A stretch of 7,027 bases of DNA, taken from assembly GCA_021847855.1 (NCBI GenBank), contig JAJZOT010000083.1:1-7027 (forward strand). The letters are read 5' to 3'. Shown here piece after piece: positions 1 through 4,648 of the stretch (position 1 is the stretch's first letter; the number at the start of each line of letters is the position of its first letter). Below the pieces are notes generated by a model. It did not search any database. It was not told the origin of the DNA and was given only the letters and a program-made list of their open reading frames with translations. A program made the position numbers and the translations under genes. Source of the DNA: Thermoplasmata archaeon. Its GTDB lineage: Archaea > Thermoplasmatota > Thermoplasmata > Thermoplasmatales > Thermoplasmataceae.

Positions 1-25
1 CTGGGTTCAAATCCCAGTGCGCCCA
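1..25 (+). tRNA. 3' end of a tRNA gene (partial, cut by window edge)
   Basis: The first 17 bases form a T arm: a 5-bp stem CTGGG/CCCAG closing a 7-nt loop TTCAAAT. TGCGCCC (18-24) would be the 3' strand of the acceptor stem, and A25 the discriminator base. The CCA end is not encoded. The 5' acceptor strand should read GGGCGCA, but it and the anticodon lie outside the window, so the amino acid cannot be named. The sequence cannot show whether this is a complete tRNA gene or only a 3' fragment kept by an integrated element as an attachment-site copy. The accessory gene content to the right makes the second option worth testing. Confidence 0.85.
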
Positions 26-41
26 CTAGTAGCAAACACAT

Positions 42-70
42 GTTTTTCATTTTCAAAATTATCTGTTTTT
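42..70 (+). terminator. T-tract terminator after the tRNA
   Basis: Two runs of five T, at 43-47 and 66-70, with TTTTC between them, follow the tRNA end on the plus strand. Archaeal RNA polymerase commonly stops at T-rich tracts of this kind. The tracts lie just before the stop codon of the facing minus-strand gene (stop at 75-77), so they separate two convergent transcripts. Confidence 0.45.
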
Positions 71-74
71 ACCG

Positions 75-534
75 TCATATGGCGATCGCCTCCTCACTTT
101 CGAAAAAATCGGGTGTTCGAACCCTGCAGTAAAGGTCGTATATTTCCCCCTGTATCTCACTGCTCAGCAGATGGGTGTAGAGCTGCGGTACGTTTGCCGC
201 CTTTCCCGCTTCCTTGATGTGCTGCCTCACGGGTGCAGCTTTCGAGGAACACCGGTTGAACCGCTGGCTCACCGGGAAAGCGCTGCCTCCACTTCTCAAG
301 CAATCCCTGCAGTTCATTCGCCGCCCTGACATAGGAGTCGTGCAGGTACGGGTTCATGGAAAACCGTGAACGGATCACTTTGCGGCACACCTGTACCTCT
401 TTGGCAGCCGCCGTTATCCTTGCGCTGAGATAGGGCATGTAGTCAATCGGAAAGCAATCGTCAGGCTTCATCCCATTTTCGTCCGTCAGTAAGCCACCGC
501 AGAGCATCCTTTCCAATTCGTCATCAGACTCCAT
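75..534 (-). pseudogene. Unknown soluble protein, apparently frameshifted
   Basis: I do not recognise the family. The first frame starts at ATG 534-532 and stays open to 157. Its start is supported by GGAGG at 544-548, nine bases upstream, and GGTGA at 536-540. After about residue 100 (near 230-260) this frame becomes a Gly/Lys/Ala/His-rich tail. The +1 frame, in contrast, reads a plausible helical end (VRQHIKEAGKAANVPQLYTH onward) with stop TGA at 77-75. Joining the frames by skipping one base gives about 152 aa. The N-terminal half is acidic with Cys residues, and the middle is helical and rich in Arg/Lys. No catalytic motif is visible. It could be a decayed gene, a sequencing error, a programmed +1 shift, or two overlapping genes with a GTG start at 230. 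I prefer one gene with a shift. It faces the tRNA and is the GC-rich part of the window. Confidence 0.5.
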
Positions 535-591
535 TTCACCTGGCCTCCAGTTTTCTTCGATTTCCTCTTGTCATTTCATAAGACTCTCTGT

Positions 592-669
592 TCAAAAACG
601 GCGATTGGTTCCAACCCTCCCGAAAAAATCGTTTCCATTCGGTGAACACTGAAGTTGGGAAGTCTCCAT
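592..669 (-). CDS. Possible 25-codon leader ORF ahead of the 75-534 gene
   Basis: ATG at 669-667 lies 25-26 nt from the centre of the TATA box at 691-698 read on this strand, the distance expected for a leaderless archaeal mRNA. The ORF runs 25 codons to TGA at 594-592, about 60 nt before the start of the next gene. A rival reading exists: another frame across 536-655 gives a Trp/Phe/Arg-rich stretch ending at TGA 538-536, one base before that start, but it has only a GTG candidate and no ribosome binding site. Both may be chance. The entry mainly records that the 5' leader region is not empty. Confidence 0.2.
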   Translation of the reverse strand: METSQLQCSPNGNDFFGRVGTNRRF

Positions 670-680
670 GGCCCTCTGCC

Positions 681-698
681 GGGAAAAAACTATATAAT
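681..698. promoter_or_regulatory. Symmetric TATA promoter between divergent genes
   Basis: GGGAAAAAAC followed by TATATAAT (691-698) resembles an archaeal purine-rich BRE plus TATA box on the plus strand. It would place the start site near 720, about 8 nt ahead of ATG 729. On the minus strand the same bases read ATTATATA, and an ATG occurs 25-26 nt away at 669. One box may therefore serve both directions. Confidence 0.55.
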
Positions 699-728
699 TG
701 ATCGGGGATCATTGCGCGGGAAGTTTTC

Positions 729-1187
729 ATGGGCGAATCTAAAAAAGTCTCCAGATGGGTATTTTGGACAACATTAAGTATTTTGATTTTCTCTTTTATC
801 ACTTCTGTAACATTTAGTGAACTGAAAGAAGAAACACTTGTAATAGCGTTTGGAGCAGTCTTCTTCTTTGGGCTGGTATGGTTTATTGGATACATCATTG
901 GATGGAAGCATTCAGTCCGTAGCGTGTTTTCCAATGATGAGGAGAGTTCAGTGTCAGGGATTCCGTCTGAATTGTTGCCACCCTCGGATAACAGAGTGTC
1001 GTTCACAGAGCTTATGGTGTATTTCTTGGTGAGTGGGGCTTTCCTGCTGGGATTCGCCATAGCTGAGGAATACAAAAGCACAATACTTGCCGGGCTTTTC
1101 TTCCTCATAGCGGTAATATTTGTGATAATACTGTTAATAAGGGCTTTAATTGGCATCATGAGACGTCGTGCCCCCCCTTCGAAGTAG
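729..1187 (+). CDS. Four-helix membrane protein, unknown function
   Basis: This is a 152-aa protein of no recognised family. Hydrophobic segments at about residues 10-29, 36-59, 95-112 and 118-142 form two hairpins. They are separated by an acidic, Ser/Pro-rich loop (67-90, with NDEESS). The N-terminus is short and basic, and the C-terminus is RRRAPPSK, which by the positive-inside rule suggests that both ends are cytoplasmic. The ATG follows the TATA box at 691-698 by about 35 nt, with a weak GGAAG (719-723) just before it. An open frame on the opposite strand (536-1159) covers the same DNA, but its Ser/Thr/Asn/Lys-rich composition is what the complement of hydrophobic codons would give. The last 32 bp overlap tail-to-tail with the minus-strand gene ending at 1156. 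A holin-like or signalling role cannot be argued from the sequence. Confidence 0.75.
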   Translation: MGESKKVSRWVFWTTLSILIFSFITSVTFSELKEETLVIAFGAVFFFGLVWFIGYIIGWKHSVRSVFSNDEESSVSGIPSELLPPSDNRVSFTELMVYFLVSGAFLLGFAIAEEYKSTILAGLFFLIAVIFVIILLIRALIGIMRRRAPPSK

Positions 1188-1329
1188 ATTTGTAGTAATA
1201 GCCCAGGACGAAACCCCAGACGCCGCCAATTGCGTATGCCAAAGGGATAGAGTACAAACTATAAAGCGAGGCTGCCGAGAAAAAAGTGATGATGAATGAA
1301 TTGACAAACTGAATCAAAGAGTCCATCAT
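1156..1329 (-). CDS. Small membrane protein, last gene of the zinc-finger micro-operon
   Basis: This 57-aa protein has one or two hydrophobic segments: about residues 5-21 (IQFVNSFIITFFSAASL) and 28-46 (IPLAYAIGGVWGFVLGYYY). It ends in a Lys/Gly/His-rich tail. The start is the first ATG of an ATGATG pair at 1329-1324, and it overlaps the stop of the upstream 43-aa gene by 4 nt (ATGA). GGAGGG on the minus strand at 1338-1343 provides a ribosome binding site. A longer reading from 1485 is open but runs through the coding region of the upstream gene in another frame, so I reject it. The overlaps imply co-translation with the two preceding small proteins. The function is unknown. Confidence 0.65.
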   Translation of the reverse strand: MMDSLIQFVNSFIITFFSAASLYSLYSIPLAYAIGGVWGFVLGYYYKSTSKGGHDVS

Positions 1330-1457
1330 CTCACAATCCCTCCGAATCCGTAAAGCGGGTCTTCCCTGGCCTTGAAAAGCTCCAGGCTTTCTATCACCCT
1401 GGGCTGGAACCTGAGCTGGTTCATCCAGCTTGAGTACGATCTCAGGGAACCCATCAT
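1326..1457 (-). CDS. 43-aa protein of unknown function
   Basis: This tiny ORF lies between the zinc-finger-like gene and the small membrane gene. Its start is the first ATG of an ATGATG pair (1457-1452), which overlaps the preceding stop by 4 nt. The minus strand reads GGGAGGGAG at 1465-1473, a good ribosome binding site. The product is basic, with several aromatic residues (SYSSWMNQLRF, then an acidic LELFKARED helix), and ends GFGGIVR. No domain is recognisable at this length. The same frame is open back to 1553, but the ribosome binding site and overlap favour 1457. It is probably co-translated with its neighbours. Confidence 0.6.
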   Translation of the reverse strand: MMGSLRSYSSWMNQLRFQPRVIESLELFKAREDPLYGFGGIVR

Positions 1458-1606
1458 GACCACTCTCCCTCCCGTCTCCCGGCATGCTTCCTGAACCTGT
1501 TTATATGGTACCACGCGGAGCGCCTGCTCAGGAGGACTGCACCGCATTCGCACTGGTATGCCCCCAGCGCAGGGTTCCAGCGGAAATAACTCGAAGGGTA
1601 CTTCAT
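1454..1606 (-). CDS. Small zinc-finger-like protein (C2H2 type, 50 aa)
   Basis: The 50-aa product carries C19-x-C21 followed, after 12 residues, by H34 and, after 6 more, by H41 (YQCECGAVLLSRRSAWYHIN, then RFRKH). This resembles the compact C2H2 fingers common in archaeal viruses and plasmids, with two departures: only one residue lies between the cysteines and six between the histidines. Basic residues around the helix would suit DNA or RNA binding. The start ATG at 1606 has CCCCTCC on the plus strand at 1612-1618 (GGAGGGG on the coding strand), five bases upstream. It overlaps by one base the TGA of a 12-codon leader ORF (TGATG). The next gene overlaps its stop by 4 nt. Metal binding is an inference from residue spacing alone. 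Confidence 0.65.
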   Translation of the reverse strand: MKYPSSYFRWNPALGAYQCECGAVLLSRRSAWYHINRFRKHAGRREGEWS

Positions 1607-1644
1607 CAGAACCCCTCCGCCGGCACAGAAACAGCCACTCTCAT
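1606..1644 (-). CDS. 12-codon leaderless leader ORF (MRVAVSVPAEGF)
   Basis: An ATG at 1644-1642 lies about 25 nt from the centre of the TTAATTAA box, so the mRNA would begin at or next to this start codon. The ORF reads MRVAVSVPAEGF and ends at TGA 1608-1606, which overlaps the ATG of the zinc-finger-like gene (TGATG). The ribosome binding site of the next gene lies inside its last codons. It could be a short leader that couples translation into the operon, or a chance ORF. Confidence 0.4.
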   Translation of the reverse strand: MRVAVSVPAEGF

Positions 1645-1659
1645 TGACCTTTCGCCGGG

Positions 1660-1674
1660 AAAAATTAATTAAAA
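1660..1674. promoter_or_regulatory. Bidirectional leaderless promoter with palindromic TTAATTAA
   Basis: The core TTAATTAA (1665-1672) is a perfect palindrome inside an A-rich flank, so it reads as a TATA-like box on both strands. The plus-strand ATG at 1694 is 25.5 nt from its centre and the minus-strand ATG at 1644 is 24.5 nt from it. Both fit the usual archaeal TATA-to-start distance for leaderless mRNAs. Neither start has a ribosome binding site, as expected for leaderless translation. Confidence 0.6.
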
Positions 1675-1693
1675 CACCAACGCATGTATAATC

Positions 1694-1867
1694 ATGGTTG
1701 ACAAACGGAAAGCCGTAAGAAAAAGACCTGGAAACAGAGATATCAGAGCGGGGGAGAAGGCCATCGAAAAAGGCCTCCTTGGCCCAAGAGGATACGGGGT
1801 TCTGAAGGGAACCGAGGACGTCGCCAAGGGAATCAGTAAGGACAGAATGTCCAGAAAGAAAAAATGA
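1694..1867 (+). CDS. Small basic protein, 57 aa, unknown
   Basis: ATG 1694 opens a 57-aa frame ending TGA 1865-1867. The product is strongly basic: about 19 Lys/Arg against 7 Asp/Glu, beginning MVDKRKAVRKRPGNRD and ending SRKKK. It has a Gly-rich centre (GLLGPRGYGVLKGTED), no membrane segment and no cysteines. This composition suggests nucleic-acid or ribosome binding, but I recognise no family. The start lies 25 nt after the centre of the TTAATTAA box and has no ribosome binding site, so a leaderless mRNA is expected. A longer frame on the other strand (1454-1873) spans this DNA, but only its last 50 codons, the zinc-finger-like gene, look real. The gene converges on the minus-strand gene ending at 1886, 18 bp away. 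Confidence 0.65.
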   Translation: MVDKRKAVRKRPGNRDIRAGEKAIEKGLLGPRGYGVLKGTEDVAKGISKDRMSRKKK

Positions 1868-1885
1868 GGTCATTCAATCCTCCCT

Positions 1886-2257
1886 CTATATCCACGTATC
1901 TCTGACACTGGTATCTTCCAACAGCTCTGAAACGGCTTCATCATTGAAGAAGCACTTTGCCTGGAATGCTAACTCATTCAGGACGCGCGAAAGGCACACG
2001 CCACGGTTCCCGGTGAAAGAAACCCTGACGGTTCCGATGCCATTGGCATATGACGATTCAAAACGGTCGTCGGGAAACCTCGACTTCTGTCGGTCTGCCT
2101 GTGTCTTTCCAATCTCGTTGAACCTTGTCTCGCTTGTCAGGAATTCCTCTTCATATTCTACGCTTGTTTTTTCCTCCGTTCCGCTAATCCGGAACATGAA
2201 GTGATCGGGTACTGCATGCATCTCCTCGTCATATTTTCGTACCCTTGCCATTCTCAT
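1886..2257 (-). CDS. 123-aa protein of unknown function, third gene of RHH operon
   Basis: This is a soluble, acidic protein of no recognised family. The N-terminal 40 residues are rich in Glu/Asp/Arg (VRKYDEEMHA, EEKTSVEYEEEF). A probable beta-rich stretch lies near residues 70-92 (IGTVRVSFTGNRGVCLSRVL), followed by a helical C-terminus (FFNDEAVSELLED). Two Cys residues are present but form no motif. ATG 2257 is supported by GGAGGT at 2264-2269, six bases upstream, and overlaps the stop of the membrane-RHH gene by 4 nt (ATGA). Tight coupling suggests equal production with the two RHH proteins. It could be a partner protein, or an antitoxin- or toxin-like member, but nothing in the sequence decides this. 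Confidence 0.75.
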   Translation of the reverse strand: MRMARVRKYDEEMHAVPDHFMFRISGTEEKTSVEYEEEFLTSETRFNEIGKTQADRQKSRFPDDRFESSYANGIGTVRVSFTGNRGVCLSRVLNELAFQAKCFFNDEAVSELLEDTSVRDTWI

Positions 2258-2595
2258 GCCTGTACCTCCTTTATTTTCGATAACTGCTGCACTTTTTCAC
2301 GGACAGCTTCTATGATAAACTCACTGCGGTTCCTGTATCCCATATCGCTGGTAGAAATCGCTTTCTCTACTTTCAGAACAAGATCATGGGGCACCTTTAT
2401 TGTATCCTCCCTATCAGCGGTGCCGTACAGTGTGAAGAGGAACAGCGAGATCAGCCGCCATGATATGACACCGCTGAGGATTGGCACGAGAGGAGTGGTT
2501 TGATGGAGGTCAATGGCTTCGAGAAGAAATACCAGAAGTCCGGGGAACGCTGATGCAAACATAATGTCTATTCTGGAAATTTTGCTACTGTTCAT
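2254..2595 (-). CDS. Membrane-anchored ribbon-helix-helix (RHH) DNA-binding protein
   Basis: The 113-aa product joins two parts. Residues 9-27 and 35-57 are hydrophobic and form a probable membrane hairpin. Residues 65-106 match the RHH/CopG fold: strand DTIKVP, helix DLVLKVEKAI, a short turn, then YRNRSEFIIEAVREKVQQL, with the typical GYRNRSEF start to the second helix. RHH proteins bind operators as dimers through the strand. Here the domain would sit on the cytoplasmic face of the membrane. ATG 2595 overlaps the preceding RHH gene by 4 nt (ATGA), and the minus strand has GGAGGTTGGAG at 2603-2613. The downstream gene overlaps in the same way. Whether it regulates transcription, anchors or partitions DNA, or senses a membrane signal cannot be read from the sequence. 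The domain call is firm and the role is open. Confidence 0.8.
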   Translation of the reverse strand: MNSSKISRIDIMFASAFPGLLVFLLEAIDLHQTTPLVPILSGVISWRLISLFLFTLYGTADREDTIKVPHDLVLKVEKAISTSDMGYRNRSEFIIEAVREKVQQLSKIKEVQA

Positions 2596-2768
2596 GCCTC
2601 TTCTCCAACCTCCTTCTGGCGGTGCCCTTTCAAAAGCTTCTGAATGATTTCATCGTAGGTAACCTCTCTCTCCGAGGAAAGCTGCATTTCTGTTTTAAGA
2701 CTAGTTAGAAGCACCCAAGTGGACTCCCTGCTAATCCTCATTTGAACAGTGTCTTTTATTTCAGACAT
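2592..2768 (-). CDS. Small RHH-like transcription regulator, first gene of operon
   Basis: The 58-aa product has the outline of an archaeal RHH protein: strand DTVQMRI (6-12), helix SRESTWVLLTSLKTEMQL (13-30), then TYDEIIQKLLKGH (37-49) as the second helix. A likely role is DNA binding as a dimer, perhaps autoregulating this operon and the divergent regulator gene. The frame is open up to 2813, but that start lies upstream of the TATA box at 2797-2802. ATG 2768, about 31 nt from the box centre, is therefore the better start. The stop overlaps the next gene by 4 nt. Antitoxins of the VapB/RelB kind look similar, but no toxin-like partner is recognisable next to it. Confidence 0.7.
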   Translation of the reverse strand: MSEIKDTVQMRISRESTWVLLTSLKTEMQLSSEREVTYDEIIQKLLKGHRQKEVGEEA

Positions 2769-2796
2769 ATTCAGCAAACTAGGAACAGCGAAGATG

Positions 2797-2802
2797 TATA
2801 TA
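2797..2802. promoter_or_regulatory. TATATA box of the RHH operon, symmetric
   Basis: TATATA is a palindrome in an AT-rich 102-bp gap between divergent genes. On the minus strand it predicts a start site near 2774, six bases before ATG 2768. On the plus strand it predicts a start near 2824, where a very short ORF begins at 2822. It could also serve the regulator gene at 2871 with a leader of about 47 nt. Confidence 0.5.
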
Positions 2803-2821
2803 CGTATTCGCACATCCTATT

Positions 2822-2857
2822 ATGACGAAGATAAAAACAATAATTACTAAATCATAG
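2822..2857 (+). CDS. 11-codon ORF (MTKIKTIITKS) in the leader of the wHTH gene
   Basis: ATG 2822 is 22.5 nt from the centre of the TATATA box and opens MTKIKTIITKS, ending TAG 2855-2857, 13 nt before the GTG of the regulator gene. In such AT-rich DNA this may be chance. It is listed because comparable short ORFs sit at the predicted start site in the other two divergent promoter regions. Confidence 0.15.
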   Translation: MTKIKTIITKS

Positions 2858-2870
2858 TTTAACGAATATC

Positions 2871-3425
2871 GTGTTTCCTTCCTTGTCTGAGAAATATGCG
2901 ATCGATGCTATCAAGTTTATCCATTCCAAAGGGACTATCAAAAAGACTGACCTGCTTCGGATTATCACTTCATCTTGGACTCTTGACAAGTTGGTTCCCA
3001 AGCTCGAAAAAGATGGATTAATTATTGTCAAGGTCTCTGAGATTGGAAGAAAAACCTATACAATTTCTTTGACAGATAAAGGCAGGACAGCGGCGGAGCA
3101 GCTGAAGAGAATGGATGCTGTTGCTGCAAGAACTGAAACCTATGAGCTGCCTCCGGACTTTGACAAGGAGTTTGAGGGCTTGTCTGCAACGACTCACCTC
3201 AACGTGCTCGACGATCACATAGCCATCACCGAACACAACTACGATGGAACGAGGAAGAACAGGATCGTCATGGTGTATGTCAAGCTGAATGGGAGGGGCA
3301 TTCTGCGCCTCTTCTGCGAGGTTGATGATGCATACGAGTGCAAGCATACCAGGTATGCGTGGACCCTCCCGTCCGTGCAGGAGATGGTCCAGATTCAGAG
3401 AGATAAGGGGAACATGAAGGAGTGA
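2871..3425 (+). CDS. Winged-helix (wHTH) transcription regulator with C-terminal sensor-like domain
   Basis: The 184-aa product begins at GTG 2871. Residues 8-82 read as a winged helix: helix YAIDAIKFIH, helix KTDLLRII, recognition helix SSWTLDKLVPKLEKDGLI, then the wing (VSEIGRKTYTISLTDKG). Residues 105-175 form a separate alpha/beta domain with C149-x7-C157-x-H159 and a conserved-looking HTRYAWTLPSVQEM; it may bind a metal or ligand. No ribosome binding site precedes the GTG. A weak TATA-like TAATTACTAAAT (2841-2852) lies about 25 nt upstream, which would make the mRNA leaderless. A start further upstream at the TATATA box is the alternative. The stop overlaps the PKD gene's GTG by 4 nt (GTGA), so regulator and surface protein are co-translated. 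It likely regulates its own operon or the divergent RHH operon. Confidence 0.8.
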   Translation: MFPSLSEKYAIDAIKFIHSKGTIKKTDLLRIITSSWTLDKLVPKLEKDGLIIVKVSEIGRKTYTISLTDKGRTAAEQLKRMDAVAARTETYELPPDFDKEFEGLSATTHLNVLDDHIAITEHNYDGTRKNRIVMVYVKLNGRGILRLFCEVDDAYECKHTRYAWTLPSVQEMVQIQRDKGNMKE

Positions 3426-4522
3426 AACAGTTGATTTCAAAGAAAATTTTAGCAATACTTGCAGGAGTAGTTATAGTAGCATCCGGTACAGTTGGTTTTG
3501 CTGTTGCGTCCGGAGCGATTTATCTTGGCCCAAGCATCCCAAAGGTAACAATTACCGGAAATGGAACCACTGATGTTGGCATAAGTAAAACCTTCGGCAT
3601 ATCCGTAAATGGAACCCCAGCATACCCACTTTATTTTTACTGGTCATCAGGCCATAAGGTGGGAACCGGAACTAAATTCAGCACCTCTTTTGCATCACCA
3701 GGAACATATAATGTTTCATTGCTGGTTTCCATGGACAATAACCACACCAAGACAATTGTTACTGCGAGAGAGATTGTTAATCCAGATCCAACTGTCACAA
3801 TAAGCGAGAACAGGAATCTGATAGATGCCGGGCAAAGCATATCATTCTCTTCTTCAGTTTCCGGAGGCACCGGACCATATTCGTACTCATGGACTTACCC
3901 AGGAAGCTCAAGTGCAGACCCGACTATGCAGCTCTATTCAGATATAGGAGGGGTATATGTTACCGTAACGGATGCCGCCGGGTATACTGTAAATTCCAAC
4001 GTTCTTAATCCAACTATAAATTCAGACCCGTTTGTGACTGCATCCTCAAATACTACCTATACGGATGTTGGCTCTCCTGTGAGCTTCTCCGCTTCTCCGT
4101 ATTATGGCACGACTCCTTACTCATATTCATGGACTTGGAACGGAAACGTGATATCGACATCCCAAGACTTTTCATATTCCTTTGACCAGTCCGGGCAGCA
4201 GTATGTCTATGTTACATTGAAGGACAAGCTCGGTGAGACTTCTACGAGTTACGTTGTTATTGAAGTAGAAAGGGATCCAACTGTAGGCATATCTGCGAGT
4301 CCACAAAACGCCCCAACTGGAACGGATGTAAGCTTTCTGCCTCTTGTGAATAACGGACTTGCACCGTTCAGCTACAGCTGGTATGTGAGCGGTGTATACG
4401 CTGGAGGAGATTTTGGCCTATATTATACATTCAATGTAGCAGGGGATTATAACGTGGAAATCATAGTTACTGATGCAGCCGGCCAGACAGCTACTGCGAC
4501 AATTACCGAAACCATAACATGA
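3422..4522 (+). CDS. Secreted or membrane-anchored protein with four PKD repeats
   Basis: This is a 366-aa surface protein. Residues 4-32 are a basic N-terminus (KQLISKK) followed by a hydrophobic helix, acting as a signal peptide or anchor. Four tandem PKD-type beta-sandwich repeats follow at about 41-118, 122-198, 202-283 and 285-366. They show the YSYSW core (154, 234, 317), the GTYNVSLLV / GGVYVTVTD / GDYNVEIIVTD strands, and DPTV-type linkers between repeats. There is no C-terminal membrane helix and no catalytic domain. N-glycosylation sequons occur at N47, N63, N97, N107 and N210. PKD proteins on archaeal surfaces serve adhesion, S-layer or protein-interaction roles. The GTG start overlaps the regulator gene's stop (GTGA) and is preceded by AAGGAG. 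The composition is rich in Ser/Thr/Tyr/Gly, as is usual for extracellular proteins. Confidence 0.9.
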   Translation: MKQLISKKILAILAGVVIVASGTVGFAVASGAIYLGPSIPKVTITGNGTTDVGISKTFGISVNGTPAYPLYFYWSSGHKVGTGTKFSTSFASPGTYNVSLLVSMDNNHTKTIVTAREIVNPDPTVTISENRNLIDAGQSISFSSSVSGGTGPYSYSWTYPGSSSADPTMQLYSDIGGVYVTVTDAAGYTVNSNVLNPTINSDPFVTASSNTTYTDVGSPVSFSASPYYGTTPYSYSWTWNGNVISTSQDFSYSFDQSGQQYVYVTLKDKLGETSTSYVVIEVERDPTVGISASPQNAPTGTDVSFLPLVNNGLAPFSYSWYVSGVYAGGDFGLYYTFNVAGDYNVEIIVTDAAGQTATATITETIT

Positions 4523-4534
4523 GAATGTGAGCCA

Positions 4535-4648
4535 ATGAACATTAAAAACTCAACAAAAATTTCACAGAAAGTCGGATGGATTAATAGGCGCGTAGAGAAA
4601 ATAAATAAAATAGATAGTATATGTCCGGAGGTGAGGAGTTTTCTTTGA
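4535..4648 (+). CDS. Possible 37-aa ORF between the PKD and nuclease genes
   Basis: ATG 4535 begins 12 bp after the PKD stop and runs 37 codons to TGA 4646-4648. The product is basic and hydrophilic (MNIKNSTKISQKVGWINRRV, then a Lys/Ile-rich end). In its favour, its stop overlaps a TTG codon (TTGA, 4645-4648) that is in frame with the nuclease gene and sits behind GGAGGTGAGGAG, the same overlap style used elsewhere in this window. Against it, the DNA is AT-rich, codons such as AAA and ATA are expected by chance, and no good ribosome binding site precedes ATG 4535. Confidence 0.3.
   Translation: MNIKNSTKISQKVGWINRRVEKINKIDSICPEVRSFL
4595..4610 (+). promoter_or_regulatory. Possible TATA region for the nuclease gene
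   Basis: GAGAAAATAAATAAAA is an A-rich, TATA-like stretch. A box centred near 4603 would start RNA near 4628, just after ATG 4621 and ahead of TTG 4645. It would therefore give the nuclease pair its own promoter, but only if translation begins at the TTG. This is weak evidence in AT-rich DNA. Confidence 0.25.

Noticed and set aside
536..1159. 207-codon open frame on the minus strand, also starting with an ATGATG overlap
   Set aside because: It is the complement of the four-helix membrane gene. Its Ser/Thr/Asn/Lys-rich composition is what complementing hydrophobic codons gives. It has no good ribosome binding site, and the plus frame has a TATA promoter. The left end (536-655) outside the overlap stays unresolved.
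1454..1873. 139-codon minus frame
   Set aside because: Its first 89 codons run antisense to the basic protein and through the promoter. Only the last 50 codons, with their own ribosome binding site, look like a protein.
2769..2813. 15-residue N-terminal extension of the small RHH protein
   Set aside because: It would start upstream of the TATA box and predicted transcription start.
3541..4520. Tandem DNA repeats in the PKD gene
   Set aside because: The four repeats are similar as proteins but diverged in DNA, so no recent duplication is visible.
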